64,000 nt of DNA, from assembly GCF_014023275.1 (NCBI RefSeq), contig NZ_CP054698.1, positions 4,402,001-4,466,000 of the forward strand, written 5' to 3'. Origin of the DNA: Nostoc edaphicum CCNP1411 (GTDB lineage: Bacteria > Cyanobacteriota > Cyanobacteriia > Cyanobacteriales > Nostocaceae). This document shows positions 26,517-36,487 of the stretch, in pieces (within the stretch, counting starts at the first letter, position 1; every line of letters begins with the position of its first letter). The translations under genes were made by a program, and so were the position numbers. The notes below the pieces were generated by a model. That model had not been told where the DNA came from. It ran no database searches and saw only the letters and a program-made list of their open reading frames with translations.

Positions 26517-26997
26517 CCACTCTTCCCCTTTAATTTACAGTTTTAGCGGATGGCTGCCTGGTTTGCGACATCTCCATCCTTGGATTACTGTTTTTAGGTT
26601 GCCGTTCAGTTTTTGCCGGTGCCTCCAATCAGGAAAGAGAGATGTTTCGGTTTAATAGTGGCATCCCCACCAGGAATGATGGTTGAGGGATACCCATAAA
26701 AATTTCTTAAATAAAAGATTTTTATAGGAACCCTTGACGCCGAACTGCGCCTGAGCGTTACCAGGTTGCCATTTTGTAGTTTCTTGTTTTGTTGATTCTG
26801 AGTCTTCCACAACACAATCGATTACATCTTGTTCTGGGAATCTTGCCTCGCCCCTCTTGTTATTAGAGAAGCGAATGCCTTTTACACCCATTTACTATTT
26901 TGGCACTAACCTTGACGATCAACAGAGAGTGTGATGAAAGCGCGATTTGGGCTTTCGACACAATTCCTCTGGAGATTAGGTCACAAAGTTGTTCCAA
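26517..26997. other. Long leader region between ylxR and infB
   Basis: About 480 bp on the coding side of infB. Two minus-strand frames exist (26606-26815 and 26652-26891), but neither has recognisable motifs or convincing composition. No terminator with a T tract is obvious. It may be an untranslated leader of infB or hold a separate promoter. Confidence 0.35.
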
Positions 26998-27273
26998 TTA
27001 AATTTGGTTTTGGTTTTGGGTATTACTGCGGGCTAGACGTTGCGACAAGCTTTGGTACAGTGTTTCTGGCACTGATGCATGTAGCGATCGCCCTAGTCGA
27101 TTTTTTTTTTGAGCTGCTTGTAGGCAACTTGTTTCTGGACAAATGTAGGCAGAACGCCCCATGCCCTGATCTAATTGTACCTTTCCCGATGGAAAGACGC
27201 GGACAATCCGCCAAAACTCATCTTTTGAGCCTACTTTGCGGCAACTAATACAGCGCCGATAATTTGGTTTCAT
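26998..27273 (-). CDS. ylxR: YlxR family RNA-binding protein (RnpM)
   Basis: 91 aa. The start MKPNYRRCISCRK with a CxxC pair, RIVRVFPSGKVQLDQGMGRS and AYICPETSCLQAAQKKNRLG are the DUF448/YlxR signature, including the GRGAYIC-like loop. YlxR binds RNA and in other bacteria modulates RNase P. Located between nusA and infB, as usual. The C-terminus is a short polar extension (SNTQNQNQI). Start chosen at the only ATG before the CxxC. Confidence 0.9.
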   Translation of the reverse strand: MKPNYRRCISCRKVGSKDEFWRIVRVFPSGKVQLDQGMGRSAYICPETSCLQAAQKKNRLGRSLHASVPETLYQSLSQRLARSNTQNQNQI

Positions 27274-27421
27274 CGGTTTTTGATGATCTCAGTCCAGGAT
27301 TTGGGATGTAAAAAGAAGTTTATTATTACTATTTTTTACTTATACCAAGTAGCTTTTGAGAAAATAATCCTTGAGCCTGAGACTACAATCTACAGTATCA
27401 AAACTTTACAAAATTAATCAA

Positions 27422-28711
27422 TTATTCGTCATCGTTATTGTCAAAACTATCCTCCTCTTCTAATTCGTCCTGATTTTCATCCTCTAATTCTTCTTCATAG
27501 TCGAGATCATCTTCCTCTGCATCTTCTTCTGATTGATATTTTGTTCTGACGGCTGCAAATTTGGCATCTTCTCCTGCGAAGTCATACTTAGCTTTGTCTT
27601 TGATGTCTATTTTCCAACCAGTCAGGCGGGCTGCTAAACGGACGTTTTGCCCTTCTTTCCCTATGGCCAAACTCAATTGATCTTCAGCGACTAGTACGTG
27701 AGTTTGTCGGGATTCAGGGTCCATTAAGCGTACTTCATCTACCCGTGCTGGACTTAAGGCATTGGCGATATATGTTGCTGGATCTGGTGACCAGCGAATT
27801 ACATCTATTTTTTCACCGCGTAATTCGTTGACTACCACTTGAATTCGTGATCCCCTGGCTCCAATACAAGCACCAACCGGGTCTACGTCGCGATCAAGAG
27901 TATCTACTGCTATTTTAGTCCGGGGGCCGACATAACGAGAGGGGGGGTTTGCCTCCCTAGCTACGGCAACAATCCGTACCACTTCATCTTCGATTTCTGG
28001 GACTTCGTTGGCAAAAAGATAAACCACCAAACCAGCATCCGCACGAGACACAAGCAACTGTGGCCCTCGTTGCTGACCTTGGGAAACTTTTTTGAGATAT
28101 ACCTTGAAGGTGGCATTTGCCCGATAATTATCGTTGGGCAACTGTTCCCGCTTCGGTAATTCTGCTTCTACTTCTGGCTGACCAAACCCACTACTAACTG
28201 CCAGAACCACGGATTGCCGTTCAAACCGTAGGACTCTTGCTTGCAGGACAGTTCCTTCTAAATCTTGGAACTCTTCTTGCACCATCTGGCGCTGTTGATC
28301 CCGTAATTTTTGCGCCAATACCTGCTTAGTTTGCATCGCCGCCATCCGACCAAATTCTCCTTGGTCGGGGGTAACATCCAGCACCACAGAGTCCCCTAAC
28401 TGCGCTTCGGGAGCGACTTGTTGAACTTCGTCTAGAGAAATCTGGTGGTCTGTGTTATCTACTTCTTCAACAATGGTTTTGGTGGAAAGAACGCGAAATC
28501 CTTCTCCTTCAATATCGAGTTCTACTTCAAAATTTTCAAAATAATCTTCGTCAAACTGTTTGCGCTCTAAATTTTGGGCGCGACGATAACGTTCATAGCC
28601 TTTGAGTAGTGCTTCTCTAATAGCTGATTGAACTGCAAGCCGGGGTAAATTCCGCTCGCGACTTATACTTTCAATTAATTCTTTTAATCCAGGTAAAGTA
28701 ACCATTGACAT
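27422..28711 (-). CDS. nusA: Transcription termination/antitermination factor NusA
   Basis: 429 aa. The N-terminal RNA-polymerase-binding domain (MSMVTLPGLKELIESISRER...) is followed by S1 (about 135-200, GTVLQARVLRFERQSVVLAV), KH1 and KH2 (GACIGARGSRIQVVVNELRG, LSLAIGKEGQNVRLAARLTG). A strongly acidic tail of about 45 residues (EEDAEEDDLDYEEELED...) replaces the C-terminal repeats found in E. coli, as is normal outside the proteobacteria. The start at 28711 is set by AGGAG 7 nt upstream; a TTG at 28717 is less likely. It precedes ylxR and infB in the operon. Confidence 0.97.
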   Translation of the reverse strand: MSMVTLPGLKELIESISRERNLPRLAVQSAIREALLKGYERYRRAQNLERKQFDEDYFENFEVELDIEGEGFRVLSTKTIVEEVDNTDHQISLDEVQQVAPEAQLGDSVVLDVTPDQGEFGRMAAMQTKQVLAQKLRDQQRQMVQEEFQDLEGTVLQARVLRFERQSVVLAVSSGFGQPEVEAELPKREQLPNDNYRANATFKVYLKKVSQGQQRGPQLLVSRADAGLVVYLFANEVPEIEDEVVRIVAVAREANPPSRYVGPRTKIAVDTLDRDVDPVGACIGARGSRIQVVVNELRGEKIDVIRWSPDPATYIANALSPARVDEVRLMDPESRQTHVLVAEDQLSLAIGKEGQNVRLAARLTGWKIDIKDKAKYDFAGEDAKFAAVRTKYQSEEDAEEDDLDYEEELEDENQDELEEEDSFDNNDDE

Positions 28712-28717
28712 AAGCAA

Positions 28718-28934
28718 TCTCCTTTAAAAATTAGGGAGTGGGGAGTAGGGAGTGGGGAGTAGGGAGTGGGGACTGGGGATGGAAAACTGCACATTAGAGC
28801 CAGGGATTAGAGAATAGCTTTACACGAATCTCTAACCTCTAGCTCTTAGCCTCTAACCTCTAGCCCTTAGTTCCTAATCTCTAGCCTTGAGCTAAGGTGC
28901 TCTAGTCTATAACTCCTGAGCCATAACCCTTTGT
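28718..28934. repeat. Spacer of short direct repeats between rimP and nusA
   Basis: Tandem ggggagtagggagt units (28735-28775) are followed by ctctaacctctagc-type repeats (28829-28890). They separate rimP from nusA by about 220 bp, so the two may be joined by transcription through repeats rather than tight coupling. No coding capacity is seen. Confidence 0.6.
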
Positions 28935-29396
28935 TTATCGGCGCTCGTCTAGCTGCACCTTAGTAATTAGGGAGCGGGGAATTTCGACTACACGACCTTT
29001 TTGGTTTAAGTAAAGTGCTGTCTCATCCCGGCGAATCAACTGACCAATCCACTCTTGTTGTCCGTCGTAGGGTGGCGAAGTGGAGATGATGACAGGAAAT
29101 CCTTTAAAGGAAATGAACTCCCTGTCTGTTACCAGTTGTCGCGAAATACCAGGACTAGACACTTCCAAGACGTATTTATCTGGAACGATTTCCGCAGCAT
29201 CTAAGGAGGCTTCTAAAGCACGGCTCATCCTCTCACAATCGTTCAACCCGGTTTCTTGCTGAGGATTGCGAATGTCTATCCGCAACACTGGTGGACTTTG
29301 GTTGGTGTGAAAAACCACGCCAACCACTTCCAATCCCAGTTCTTCTGCCACTGGTGTCGCTAAATCAATAATTTGTGGAACTAAAGGATGAGCCAT
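28935..29396 (-). CDS. rimP: Ribosome maturation factor RimP
   Basis: 153 aa. [29 protein letters not shown], a [20 protein letters not shown] motif and [14 protein letters not shown] identify RimP (DUF150), which assists 30S subunit maturation. The C-terminal Sm-like domain ends [19 protein letters not shown] chose the Met at 29396 since the 27 extra upstream residues of the longest frame (TTG start at 29477) do not resemble the family. It is first in the rimP-nusA-ylxR-infB order. Confidence 0.95.
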   Translation of the reverse strand: MAHPLVPQIIDLATPVAEELGLEVVGVVFHTNQSPPVLRIDIRNPQQETGLNDCERMSRALEASLDAAEIVPDKYVLEVSSPGISRQLVTDREFISFKGFPVIISTSPPYDGQQEWIGQLIRRDETALYLNQKGRVVEIPRSLITKVQLDERR

Positions 29397-29656
29397 GAGA
29401 GAATTCAATAAAAAAAGTGGGCTTCGACCCACTTCCTGCGATAGGTATATCTTCCAAGAAGTCTTGTGACGAACCAATCATGATTCGCCTAAATCGAGTT
29501 TAGCGCATTTATGGGATAGTCGGGCATTGGGCATTGGGCATAGAAGATTATGAAAAAGGGTAAGGGGGAAGGGGGAAAGGGTTTGTTTCTTTATCCTTTT
29601 CCCTTTAACCTTGTCCCTTTGTCCTCTCATCTCCCTCATCTCCCTCATCTCACCCT

Positions 29657-31186
29657 CTACCCTTCCCGTATTTTGGGGAAAGTAGTGCCTTTATCAACTA
29701 CTGCTGGAACTGATACTTGTGTTCTTAGCTGCCTGGTTTGCTCGATAATTTGGTCTATGTCTTCTTGGGACAAACGCTGGACGTAGTTGATTTTTATTTC
29801 TTCTAAGAAGTCAAAAAGTAAACTCTGAATTTCTGAAAGTACGTGTTTTTCCTTCATTTGAGATCCCAAAGCGTCGCTGAAGCTTTGTACAAGTTGACTG
29901 GTGAGTTTTGCACCAACTGGGTCTTCAACTGCGCTAACTAAAGTTTTATAAAGATTAGTTGTGATTTGAGTCGCCATTTGTTCGCTTAATTGGGTTTGGG
30001 CCTGTCCCACGCCAGGAAGGTTCTGGAGATTTCGGTAGACGGGGACTTGATGGAAGACGGTTTCGATGTTGTGGCGCAAAATGGCAACGATCGCAGGTTG
30101 AATTTCGGGTAGCACTTGGTAAACAATTGTTTTTACCAAAAGACCTGCGATCGCTTCTACTTCATTTACATTATTAATATCTATGTAGGGACGTAAATTT
30201 TCTTGTTGTGAGAGCCAACTTGTTAGCTCGCCCCGCTGAATTGAACCCTGAACCTGATTAATTACCCTTACCACTACAACTTCTGTGAGTTCTTCGGCAA
30301 AGTTGGCGACAATTCCTTGATGAATTTGTTTTCGCACTGGATGGAGATCCAATAATTGCGCTTGATCCAGGCGGACTAATACAGGTAAGATTCTCAACCA
30401 TCGCCAAAATGGCAGTAGTAAAAATAGGTCGTACCAACGCCACAATAGTGCTTCAAACCAGTTTAAACCAGGATGTTGGCGTCTGATTAAGAAGGTACGC
30501 CCCAGCAATTCTACGCCAAATAAAATCACAAAGGGTAAGTCAAGAATCCAGAAGTTATCAACAAAATCGCCATTTTCACCGATTTGGCGGTAGTAGTTAG
30601 TAGCAATTAAAGGGCTGATTCTATCGTTGAAAAAATTAATTTCTTGAACCCAGCCATTTTGTGATAGGTAAGGCTGACTCCAAAAAGTGGCGAAGGATTG
30701 TTTTGCAGATTCGTTACCGATGCGATCGCGCATCCGATTTTTGATTTTTTCCAGAGTACCACTCTTATTCACTCCCGCAAACGGGTTAGTGTCAATCATC
30801 TCGTTGCTAAGACGCCTTATTTCTTCTAGCTTGCTCTTTACCTCAGATGACTCTAAACCTGTTTGGCTGACTTGTTCTTCTAATGCCTTGACTGTTTCTA
30901 AATAATTTTTCGTGTCTCGATAGGGTTCAATACCCTTTACTGGATCATAAATCTGAATAATTTGGGGAATTTTTCGCAAGTAGAAATCCCGCCAAGGTAC
31001 GTAACTTAAATCAAACAAAACTAAACCTAAATTTACGGTGGCAGCAATTGCCATAAATCTTTCAAACCAAATATTTCGCTGCTTAGAATATTTTATATTT
31101 TTCATTTTTTGTAATGTATTATACGTTTCTTGTTTGTTGGAAACATAAGCTCTTTCATTTATGAATTTTCGGCTCTTTCCAATCAA
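29657..31186 (-). CDS. Large membrane protein, function unknown
   Basis: 509 aa. Hydrophobic helices lie near residues 40-62 (FERFMAIAATVNLGLVLFDL), 215-237 (FWILDLPFVILFGVELLGRT) and 255-275 (WRWYDLFLLLPFWRWLRILP). Residues 100-200 form a helical soluble region and the C-terminal 230 residues are amphipathic. The acidic residue in the second helix and arginines in the third recall voltage-sensor helices, but I cannot show a pore. The start may instead be the Met at 31105 (MKNIKYSKQRN). Monocistronic, reading away from the divergent gene at 31490. No named family. Confidence 0.65.
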   Translation of the reverse strand: MIGKSRKFINERAYVSNKQETYNTLQKMKNIKYSKQRNIWFERFMAIAATVNLGLVLFDLSYVPWRDFYLRKIPQIIQIYDPVKGIEPYRDTKNYLETVKALEEQVSQTGLESSEVKSKLEEIRRLSNEMIDTNPFAGVNKSGTLEKIKNRMRDRIGNESAKQSFATFWSQPYLSQNGWVQEINFFNDRISPLIATNYYRQIGENGDFVDNFWILDLPFVILFGVELLGRTFLIRRQHPGLNWFEALLWRWYDLFLLLPFWRWLRILPVLVRLDQAQLLDLHPVRKQIHQGIVANFAEELTEVVVVRVINQVQGSIQRGELTSWLSQQENLRPYIDINNVNEVEAIAGLLVKTIVYQVLPEIQPAIVAILRHNIETVFHQVPVYRNLQNLPGVGQAQTQLSEQMATQITTNLYKTLVSAVEDPVGAKLTSQLVQSFSDALGSQMKEKHVLSEIQSLLFDFLEEIKINYVQRLSQEDIDQIIEQTRQLRTQVSVPAVVDKGTTFPKIREG

Positions 31187-31489
31187 TTACGGTAATTTGC
31201 AGTTGATTAGACCCCAGTAGGGGCGAATATCTTTGCACCTCCTACTGTAATTTACTGTTCAAAGGGTGTATTCGATTCAAATGATAACTGCTGTATTTCT
31301 GCTAATCAAAGATACTTCTTTGGATGGATGACACAAACTTTTTTTTGTAATTCTAGTTAAAATTGACAAAAATAAATCAAAAATTGTTCAAAAATCATTA
31401 AATAATCGCAAAAAAAGTTATTAAACAAACTTAAAATGCAGCTGTTAACATTTATAATCCTGCTGATTTAATCCAAAGGAGTTTTAAAT
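31187..31489. promoter_or_regulatory. Divergent promoter region with TATAAT box
   Basis: Before the peptidoglycan-binding gene there is a perfect -10 hexamer TATAAT (31453-31458). The -35 match (TTAAAA, 31431-31436) is poor and the spacer is 16 bp. AAAGGAG (31475-31481) is a good ribosome binding site 8 nt before the ATG. On the other side a cagtagggg...cctactg hairpin lies near 31213-31246. The region is otherwise AT-rich. Confidence 0.55.
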
Positions 31490-32212
31490 ATGTGGTGTGG
31501 GTTTGGAAAATCAAGCGCAACCTTTGCTGTTACTTGCCTGATAACTGCTAGTTTAGTTGTAGACACAGGTTTCGCAGCCCCTCAACGTAGCTATACGCCC
31601 CAGCAATTCCGTTCTGTATTGCGCGGATTAGGCTATAACGTCAAGGTCACAAATACTGCTTTGACGGATGAGGAAACTAAAAAGGCAATTCGTGAATTTC
31701 AGACAGGTTATAAGCTAAAGCCTGTTGATGGGATAGCAGGGCCAAAAACCCAAGATTTTGCTGCCAACATCGTTCAAATTCTGCAATCAAATTTGAATGC
31801 AGTGTTGAAGCCAAATCCTCCCTTACCGCGCGATCATTTTTATGGTCCCCAAATGGAAGCAGCGGTGAAGGAATACCAGAAGAAAAATCAGTTGCAAGAA
31901 ACCGGAATTGCTAATTTAGCGCTCCGGCAAAAGCTCGATCAAGAAGCAAAGACACTTTTGGGTCAGCCGACAGCTAAACCAACAGCTAAACCGACAGCTA
32001 AACCAACAGCTAAACCGACAGCTACGCCAACAGCTACACCGACAGCTACGCCAACAGCTACACCAACAGCTACGCCAACAGCTACACCGACAGCTACGCC
32101 AACAGCTACACCGACAGCTACGCCAACATCTACACCGACAGCTACACCGACAGCTACACCAACATCTACACCGACAGCTACACCAACAGCTACACCAACA
32201 GCTACACCTTAG
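31490..32212 (+). CDS. Secreted peptidoglycan-binding-domain protein with PTA(T/K) repeat tail
   Basis: 240 aa. The signal peptide ends near TGFAAPQ. A PG_binding_1 module (about 28-80: [17 protein letters not shown] ... [22 protein letters not shown]) is followed by a second, partial one ([20 protein letters not shown]). The last 80 residues are about 20 copies of a PTAK, PTAT or PTST tetrapeptide encoded by a 12-bp tandem array (31967-32209) that runs right up to the stop. Such tails usually span or decorate the wall. Good TATAAT and AAAGGAG signals precede it. Likely cell-wall-associated; no catalytic domain. Confidence 0.8.
   Translation: MWCGFGKSSATFAVTCLITASLVVDTGFAAPQRSYTPQQFRSVLRGLGYNVKVTNTALTDEETKKAIREFQTGYKLKPVDGIAGPKTQDFAANIVQILQSNLNAVLKPNPPLPRDHFYGPQMEAAVKEYQKKNQLQETGIANLALRQKLDQEAKTLLGQPTAKPTAKPTAKPTAKPTATPTATPTATPTATPTATPTATPTATPTATPTATPTSTPTATPTATPTSTPTATPTATPTATP
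31967..32209. repeat. 12-bp coding tandem repeat (PTAT/PTAK)
   Basis: About 20 head-to-tail units of ccaacagctaca and variants (ccgacagctaaa, ccaacatctaca). The first four encode PTAK and the rest PTAT or PTST. High identity between units suggests recent expansion, and copy number probably varies between strains. The array ends at the gene's stop codon. Confidence 0.9.
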
Positions 32213-32241
32213 TCATCAGAAAAAATTCCTACCTCAAAGAC

Positions 32242-33135
32242 TCAAGTCATCTGATTTGGTTCTTCTAAGGGTCTGCCTTTGGGTGTAGGTAGAATTGAAC
32301 GGCGGTCATTGTAAGGCATAGGAATGTACTGCACGCTGGGTCGTCCTCCTTGTGACTGTGGGTAAAGATCCATGAGATTATAAATGGAATGGGGCAGTCC
32401 GACGGTTACGGGCAGCCCCATTTCTGTTGCTTCTTCAATAGTGATGGGATAGTCGTGGGTAACGCGCCCAGTTGTTAAGGCTTCGATAATCGGTTCGATA
32501 TTTTCTGGCAGAACTTTTTGTTTGGGTATACTGTCTTTCAGCAGAGTTCGTACAAACCGCTGTACTTGTTGTATTGCTTTGCGTGAGAGGTCGGCCATAA
32601 TTAGAGTTTGGTCATCAATCTCACTGATGGGTTTATCTTCAATTACTTTCAGGATGCTTGCTGCTGGGTAATTACCCAATTGGGGATCAACTGGCCCTAA
32701 GACAGCGTTAGCATCCATAATAATTTCATCAGAGGCGAGGGCAAGCATAGTACCGCCACTCATGGCGTAGTGGGGTACAAAGACTGTGACTTTTGCTTGG
32801 TGGCGAATTAATGCTCTGGCGATTTGTTCTGTAGCCAAAACTAAGCCACCAGGAGTGTGCAAAATTAAGTCAATCGGCACATCTGCGGGTGTGAGGCGAA
32901 TTGCTCGCAATATTTGTTCTGAGTCTTCGATAGTAATGTAGCGAGATATGGGAATTCCCAGGAAACTAATGGACTCTTGGCGGTGAATCAGCAAAATCAC
33001 CCGACTTTCGCGTTCCTGCTGGAATTCTTGCAAAGCACGCAAGCGCCGATATTCTATTTGACGTTTTTGCCAAAGGGGTTGCAAAGAAGTCAGAAGCAGG
33101 AAAATCCAGAATAAATCACCAATACCAAAACCCAT
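32242..33135 (-). CDS. Membrane-anchored Clp-fold serine protease (SDH/SppA-like)
   Basis: 297 aa. An N-terminal anchor helix (GIGDLFWIFLLLTSLQPLW) is followed by a crotonase/Clp-fold domain: VPIDLILHTPGGLVLATEQI, then VTVFVPHYAMSGGTMLALAS, whose MSGGT Ser is the presumed nucleophile, and DANAVLGPVDPQLGNYPA. This is the SDH_sah (DUF114) group of serine proteases related to ClpP and SppA. The C-terminal part ends in a proline-rich tail. Probably a membrane protein quality-control or signalling protease. It converges with the PTAT-tail gene, 29 bp apart. Confidence 0.85.
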   Translation of the reverse strand: MGFGIGDLFWIFLLLTSLQPLWQKRQIEYRRLRALQEFQQERESRVILLIHRQESISFLGIPISRYITIEDSEQILRAIRLTPADVPIDLILHTPGGLVLATEQIARALIRHQAKVTVFVPHYAMSGGTMLALASDEIIMDANAVLGPVDPQLGNYPAASILKVIEDKPISEIDDQTLIMADLSRKAIQQVQRFVRTLLKDSIPKQKVLPENIEPIIEALTTGRVTHDYPITIEEATEMGLPVTVGLPHSIYNLMDLYPQSQGGRPSVQYIPMPYNDRRSILPTPKGRPLEEPNQMT

Positions 33136-33347
33136 ATAATATTAATTTATTGTTCAAGAATCACGGTTGCCGTCATTATTGTCGCAAATTTGGTGCGATC
33201 GCAGTTCTATCTGTAGATTTAAAAGTATCGAACTACACTCAGCACAGAGATATGTAAATTCAAAATTATGTTAGCGAGTCCGCGTACCCCTACAGGGAAG
33301 CAATCTACGCGCAACCTCTCGTAGAGAACATCATTACGAATTATTGA
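33136..33347. other. Spacer with a dispersed repeat
   Basis: 33271-33330 holds a common cyanobacterial dispersed repeat (gcgagtccgcgtacccctac, then cgcgcaacctctcgtagaga). No gene is seen. Confidence 0.4.
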
Positions 33348-35249
33348 CTACCCTCTTCGCCAAATCTTGATAGTGTCATCATCACCACCACTAACTAGGG
33401 TTTGTCCATCAGGACTGAAGGCAACACATCTAACATAGTTGGAATGCCCTGTAAGTGTGCTGATTTCTCTGCCACTGTGTACGTGCCACAGTTTGATAGT
33501 GTTGTCCCAACTGCCACTAGCGAGAAATTGCCCATCCTGGCTAAAGGCAACTGACCAAACTGAATCAGAATGACCAATGAGAGTACGAATTTCTCTGCCA
33601 CTGTGTACGTGCCACAGTTTAATCGTATTGTCGCCACTGCCACTAGCAATAATTTCTCCGTCCTTGCTAAAAGCAATACAGTTGACGAAGAAGGAATGAC
33701 CTAATAATGTGCAAATGTTTCTGCCTGTGTATACTTGCCACAGTTTGATAGTGTAATCATTACTGCCACTAGCCACCAGCTGTCTATCCTTGCTATTAGT
33801 TGCAGGCGTTTTCGGAGAGTAGGCAACTGACGAAATTGAGTCGGAATGACCTCTGAAAGTTTGGGTTTCTATACCTGTGTGTACCTGCCACAGTTTGATT
33901 GTACAATCAGCACTACCGCTAGCCAGAAACTTACCATCTGGACTAAAGGCAACGGAATTCACCCAATTAGCATGACCAATGAGAGTACGAATTTCTTTGC
34001 CTGTGTTGACATCCCACAATTTGATGGTGTTATCCCAACTACCGCTAGCTAAAATTCTGCGATTCAGGTCTACAACTCCCGCAGATTTACCGGAATCACC
34101 TTGATAAGAAAGGTTTGAAGAGATTGGGCTAAAGGCGACGGAATTAACCATATTGGAATGACTAGAAGACCAACGACCTAGTTGACGCACTAACTTGCCA
34201 GTGCCTACTTGCCAAAGTTTGATGGTGTTGTCATTACTGCCACTAGCAATAAATTGCCCATCTGGGCTAATGGCGATCGCATGAACCATACTAGAATGAC
34301 CTTTGAGGGTCTGTATACATTGCCAGTTCTGCTGATCTAATACAACAAGTGGTAAAACAGGTGGAGGTAGTTTAAGTCTAGGCGTTATCACTAAGGTAGA
34401 TGATGTTGCTGTTACATCTTCCCCTCTATCAGGGCCTAATAAATCCAACCACTCCTGCACAGACTGGGGACGATAGGTTGACTCCAAATCCATGCCGCAC
34501 ATAATAGCCTGATTTACCCTGTTGCTGATGTTGGGATTAAAATATTGTGGTGGTTCTAAATTGATATTGTGACGTCTATCATCTGCACTTGTTGGTACAA
34601 CTGCGGTAAGTAAATTATACAAAGTAGCGGCTAGGGCATAGATGTCAATGTATTCTCCTCGTGGCGCTTCTGATTCATACTGTTCAGGTGGGGCAAAACC
34701 AGGGGTACGATACACAGTATGCCTTTGGATCATATTAGGAATAAATTCTCTAGCGATGCCAAAATCTATCAGCACTGCTTCTGATTTATCAATGCGGATC
34801 ATTATGTTGCGTGGTTTGAGATCCCGATGCAACAGTCCTTTAGAATGGATTAGGGTCAAAGCGTCGCCAATTTGCCGGATGTACAACAGCGCTTCTACTT
34901 CTGATAGCATCCCTATCCGTTTCAAGCGCTGTCCTAAGTCTTCGCCTTCAATGTAATCCATCACCATGCAGGGCAAATTTCCCTCATCAAAGATGGTTTC
35001 TATCTGTACTATATGAGGATGGTGACACACAGCCAGCCGAACTGCTTCATCACGAAAGTCTTGCCGTAACTTGTTTCGGTGAAGTATCCAGGCGGGGTGA
35101 TTCAGGATTTCTTCTTTGAGGGTTTTAATCACTCGCTGTTGATTCCGTTGATTTCTGGCAAGATAAGTAATGCCAATTCCACCTTCACCTAGTTGGCTTT
35201 CGATAATGTAGCGTCCCCCGAATAAAGACTTTCCTGCATTCCACACCAT
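33348..35249 (-). CDS. Ser/Thr protein kinase with seven WD40 repeats
   Basis: 633 aa. The kinase domain (about 12-275) has the glycine loop [13 protein letters not shown], the catalytic loop [11 protein letters not shown] and the DFG motif LIDFGIARE, so it should be active. The C-terminal 320 residues form seven WD40 blades, each with GH...V..(A/S)FSPDG...ASGS.D.TIKLW, enough for a complete propeller. A short insertion ([20 protein letters not shown]) interrupts the second blade and another ([10 protein letters not shown]) the fourth. Kinase-WD40 fusions are common in filamentous cyanobacteria; the propeller probably recruits targets. Divergent from the DUF3365-HAMP gene. Confidence 0.92.
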   Translation of the reverse strand: MVWNAGKSLFGGRYIIESQLGEGGIGITYLARNQRNQQRVIKTLKEEILNHPAWILHRNKLRQDFRDEAVRLAVCHHPHIVQIETIFDEGNLPCMVMDYIEGEDLGQRLKRIGMLSEVEALLYIRQIGDALTLIHSKGLLHRDLKPRNIMIRIDKSEAVLIDFGIAREFIPNMIQRHTVYRTPGFAPPEQYESEAPRGEYIDIYALAATLYNLLTAVVPTSADDRRHNINLEPPQYFNPNISNRVNQAIMCGMDLESTYRPQSVQEWLDLLGPDRGEDVTATSSTLVITPRLKLPPPVLPLVVLDQQNWQCIQTLKGHSSMVHAIAISPDGQFIASGSNDNTIKLWQVGTGKLVRQLGRWSSSHSNMVNSVAFSPISSNLSYQGDSGKSAGVVDLNRRILASGSWDNTIKLWDVNTGKEIRTLIGHANWVNSVAFSPDGKFLASGSADCTIKLWQVHTGIETQTFRGHSDSISSVAYSPKTPATNSKDRQLVASGSNDYTIKLWQVYTGRNICTLLGHSFFVNCIAFSKDGEIIASGSGDNTIKLWHVHSGREIRTLIGHSDSVWSVAFSQDGQFLASGSWDNTIKLWHVHSGREISTLTGHSNYVRCVAFSPDGQTLVSGGDDDTIKIWRRG

Positions 35250-35543
35250 TAGTAATATTTGACAATTGCTGGTATTTATTTTGGCACGGTATCAGAACAG
35301 CCAACACGAATTTTTAGGAATTCCATTTGAATTGCTGTTGTAGCTTTTTGGAGCTTAGTTACTTAGAGAACATTTTCATTAACCTCAATAATTACTAATA
35401 GTATAAAGTTGGATATACCCTAATAGTTTTAGCTAAACTATGCCTTTACACCAAAATATGAAAGTTAATTGCTCATGCTAGAGTAAACGGTAACTTTAGC
35501 CATATTTGTTCATAATAATTTGACTTGTAGGTAATCTAAAATT

Positions 35544-36452
35544 ATGCTAAAGAATCTGAATCTGAAACAAAAGTTTACAATTCTGCTACTGATAATTTTG
35601 ACATTCGGTCTGAGCTTGAGTGGATTTGCTCTGTCTTCTCTACTTAGGGAGAATGCTAAACAAGATATTAGCTCAACAGGTGTCATGCTCATGGAAACCA
35701 TGAGTTCTGTTCGTAAATACACTAGTACTCAAGTGAATCCAGAGCTAGCCGATAAATTGGCTACTGAGTTTTTGCCGCAAAGTGTGCCTGCATACTCAGC
35801 ACGGGAAGTATTTGATATTTTACGGAAAACGACAGACTACCGTGAGTTCTCTTACAAAGAAGCAACTCTCAATCCCACTAATCTTCGAGATAAGGCTGAC
35901 GGTTTTGAGACGGAAATTGTAGAAAGGTTCAGAAATAAATCAGACCTTAAAGAAGTGAGTGGATTTCGTTCAATTCCTGCTGGGGATATCTTTTATATTG
36001 CTCGTCCCTTACCAGTTTCTGAAGGTAGCTGTCTGAAGTGTCATAGTATACCCGAAGTTGCACCTCAAAGTATGATTAATCTCTATGGCACAGCTAATGG
36101 ATTTGGGTGGAAGCTTAATGAGATTGTTGGCGCTCAGATTATATCAGTACCTGCAAATAATGTCATTAACAAAGCCAATCAGTCTTCTTTACTAATTATC
36201 CTAATTGTATCAACTATATTTATAGTGACTATCTTATTAGTCAACTTATTCTTGAATCGACAAGTTGTTATGCCTCTCAAACGCATGACTCGCATAGCGG
36301 AAGAAGTTAGTACTGGACATATGGAAGTTGAATTCGAGCAGATGTCTAATGATGAAATCGGTAATTTAGCTAAAGCCTTTAAACGGATGCAGTTAAGTTT
36401 AGAAATGGCAATGAAAAGAATCAAACGCACTCAGGGAAGTACAGGGGACTAA
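35544..36452 (+). CDS. DUF3365 (Tll0287-like) haem-binding sensor with HAMP domain
   Basis: 302 aa. An N-terminal TM (about 9-32) is followed by a periplasmic Tll0287-like domain (DUF3365), then a second TM (about 213-235) and a HAMP domain (RQVVMPLKRMTRIAEEVSTG ... DEIGNLAKAFKRMQ). The periplasmic part has a c-type haem motif, CLKCH, within SEGSCLKCHSIPEVAPQSM. The protein stops after HAMP plus a short helix: there is no kinase, GGDEF or methyl-accepting domain, so output must go through a partner. It sits between two Ser/Thr kinases on the opposite strand. Redox or gas sensing is inferred from the haem motif. Confidence 0.85.
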   Translation: MLKNLNLKQKFTILLLIILTFGLSLSGFALSSLLRENAKQDISSTGVMLMETMSSVRKYTSTQVNPELADKLATEFLPQSVPAYSAREVFDILRKTTDYREFSYKEATLNPTNLRDKADGFETEIVERFRNKSDLKEVSGFRSIPAGDIFYIARPLPVSEGSCLKCHSIPEVAPQSMINLYGTANGFGWKLNEIVGAQIISVPANNVINKANQSSLLIILIVSTIFIVTILLVNLFLNRQVVMPLKRMTRIAEEVSTGHMEVEFEQMSNDEIGNLAKAFKRMQLSLEMAMKRIKRTQGSTGD

Positions 36453-36487
36453 ACAATCCAAAATTAAATATTATCCCCTTGAAATCT

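Noticed and set aside
26606..26891. Two overlapping minus-strand ORFs before infB
   Set aside because: No motif, no RBS, and no coding-like composition; treated as leader sequence.
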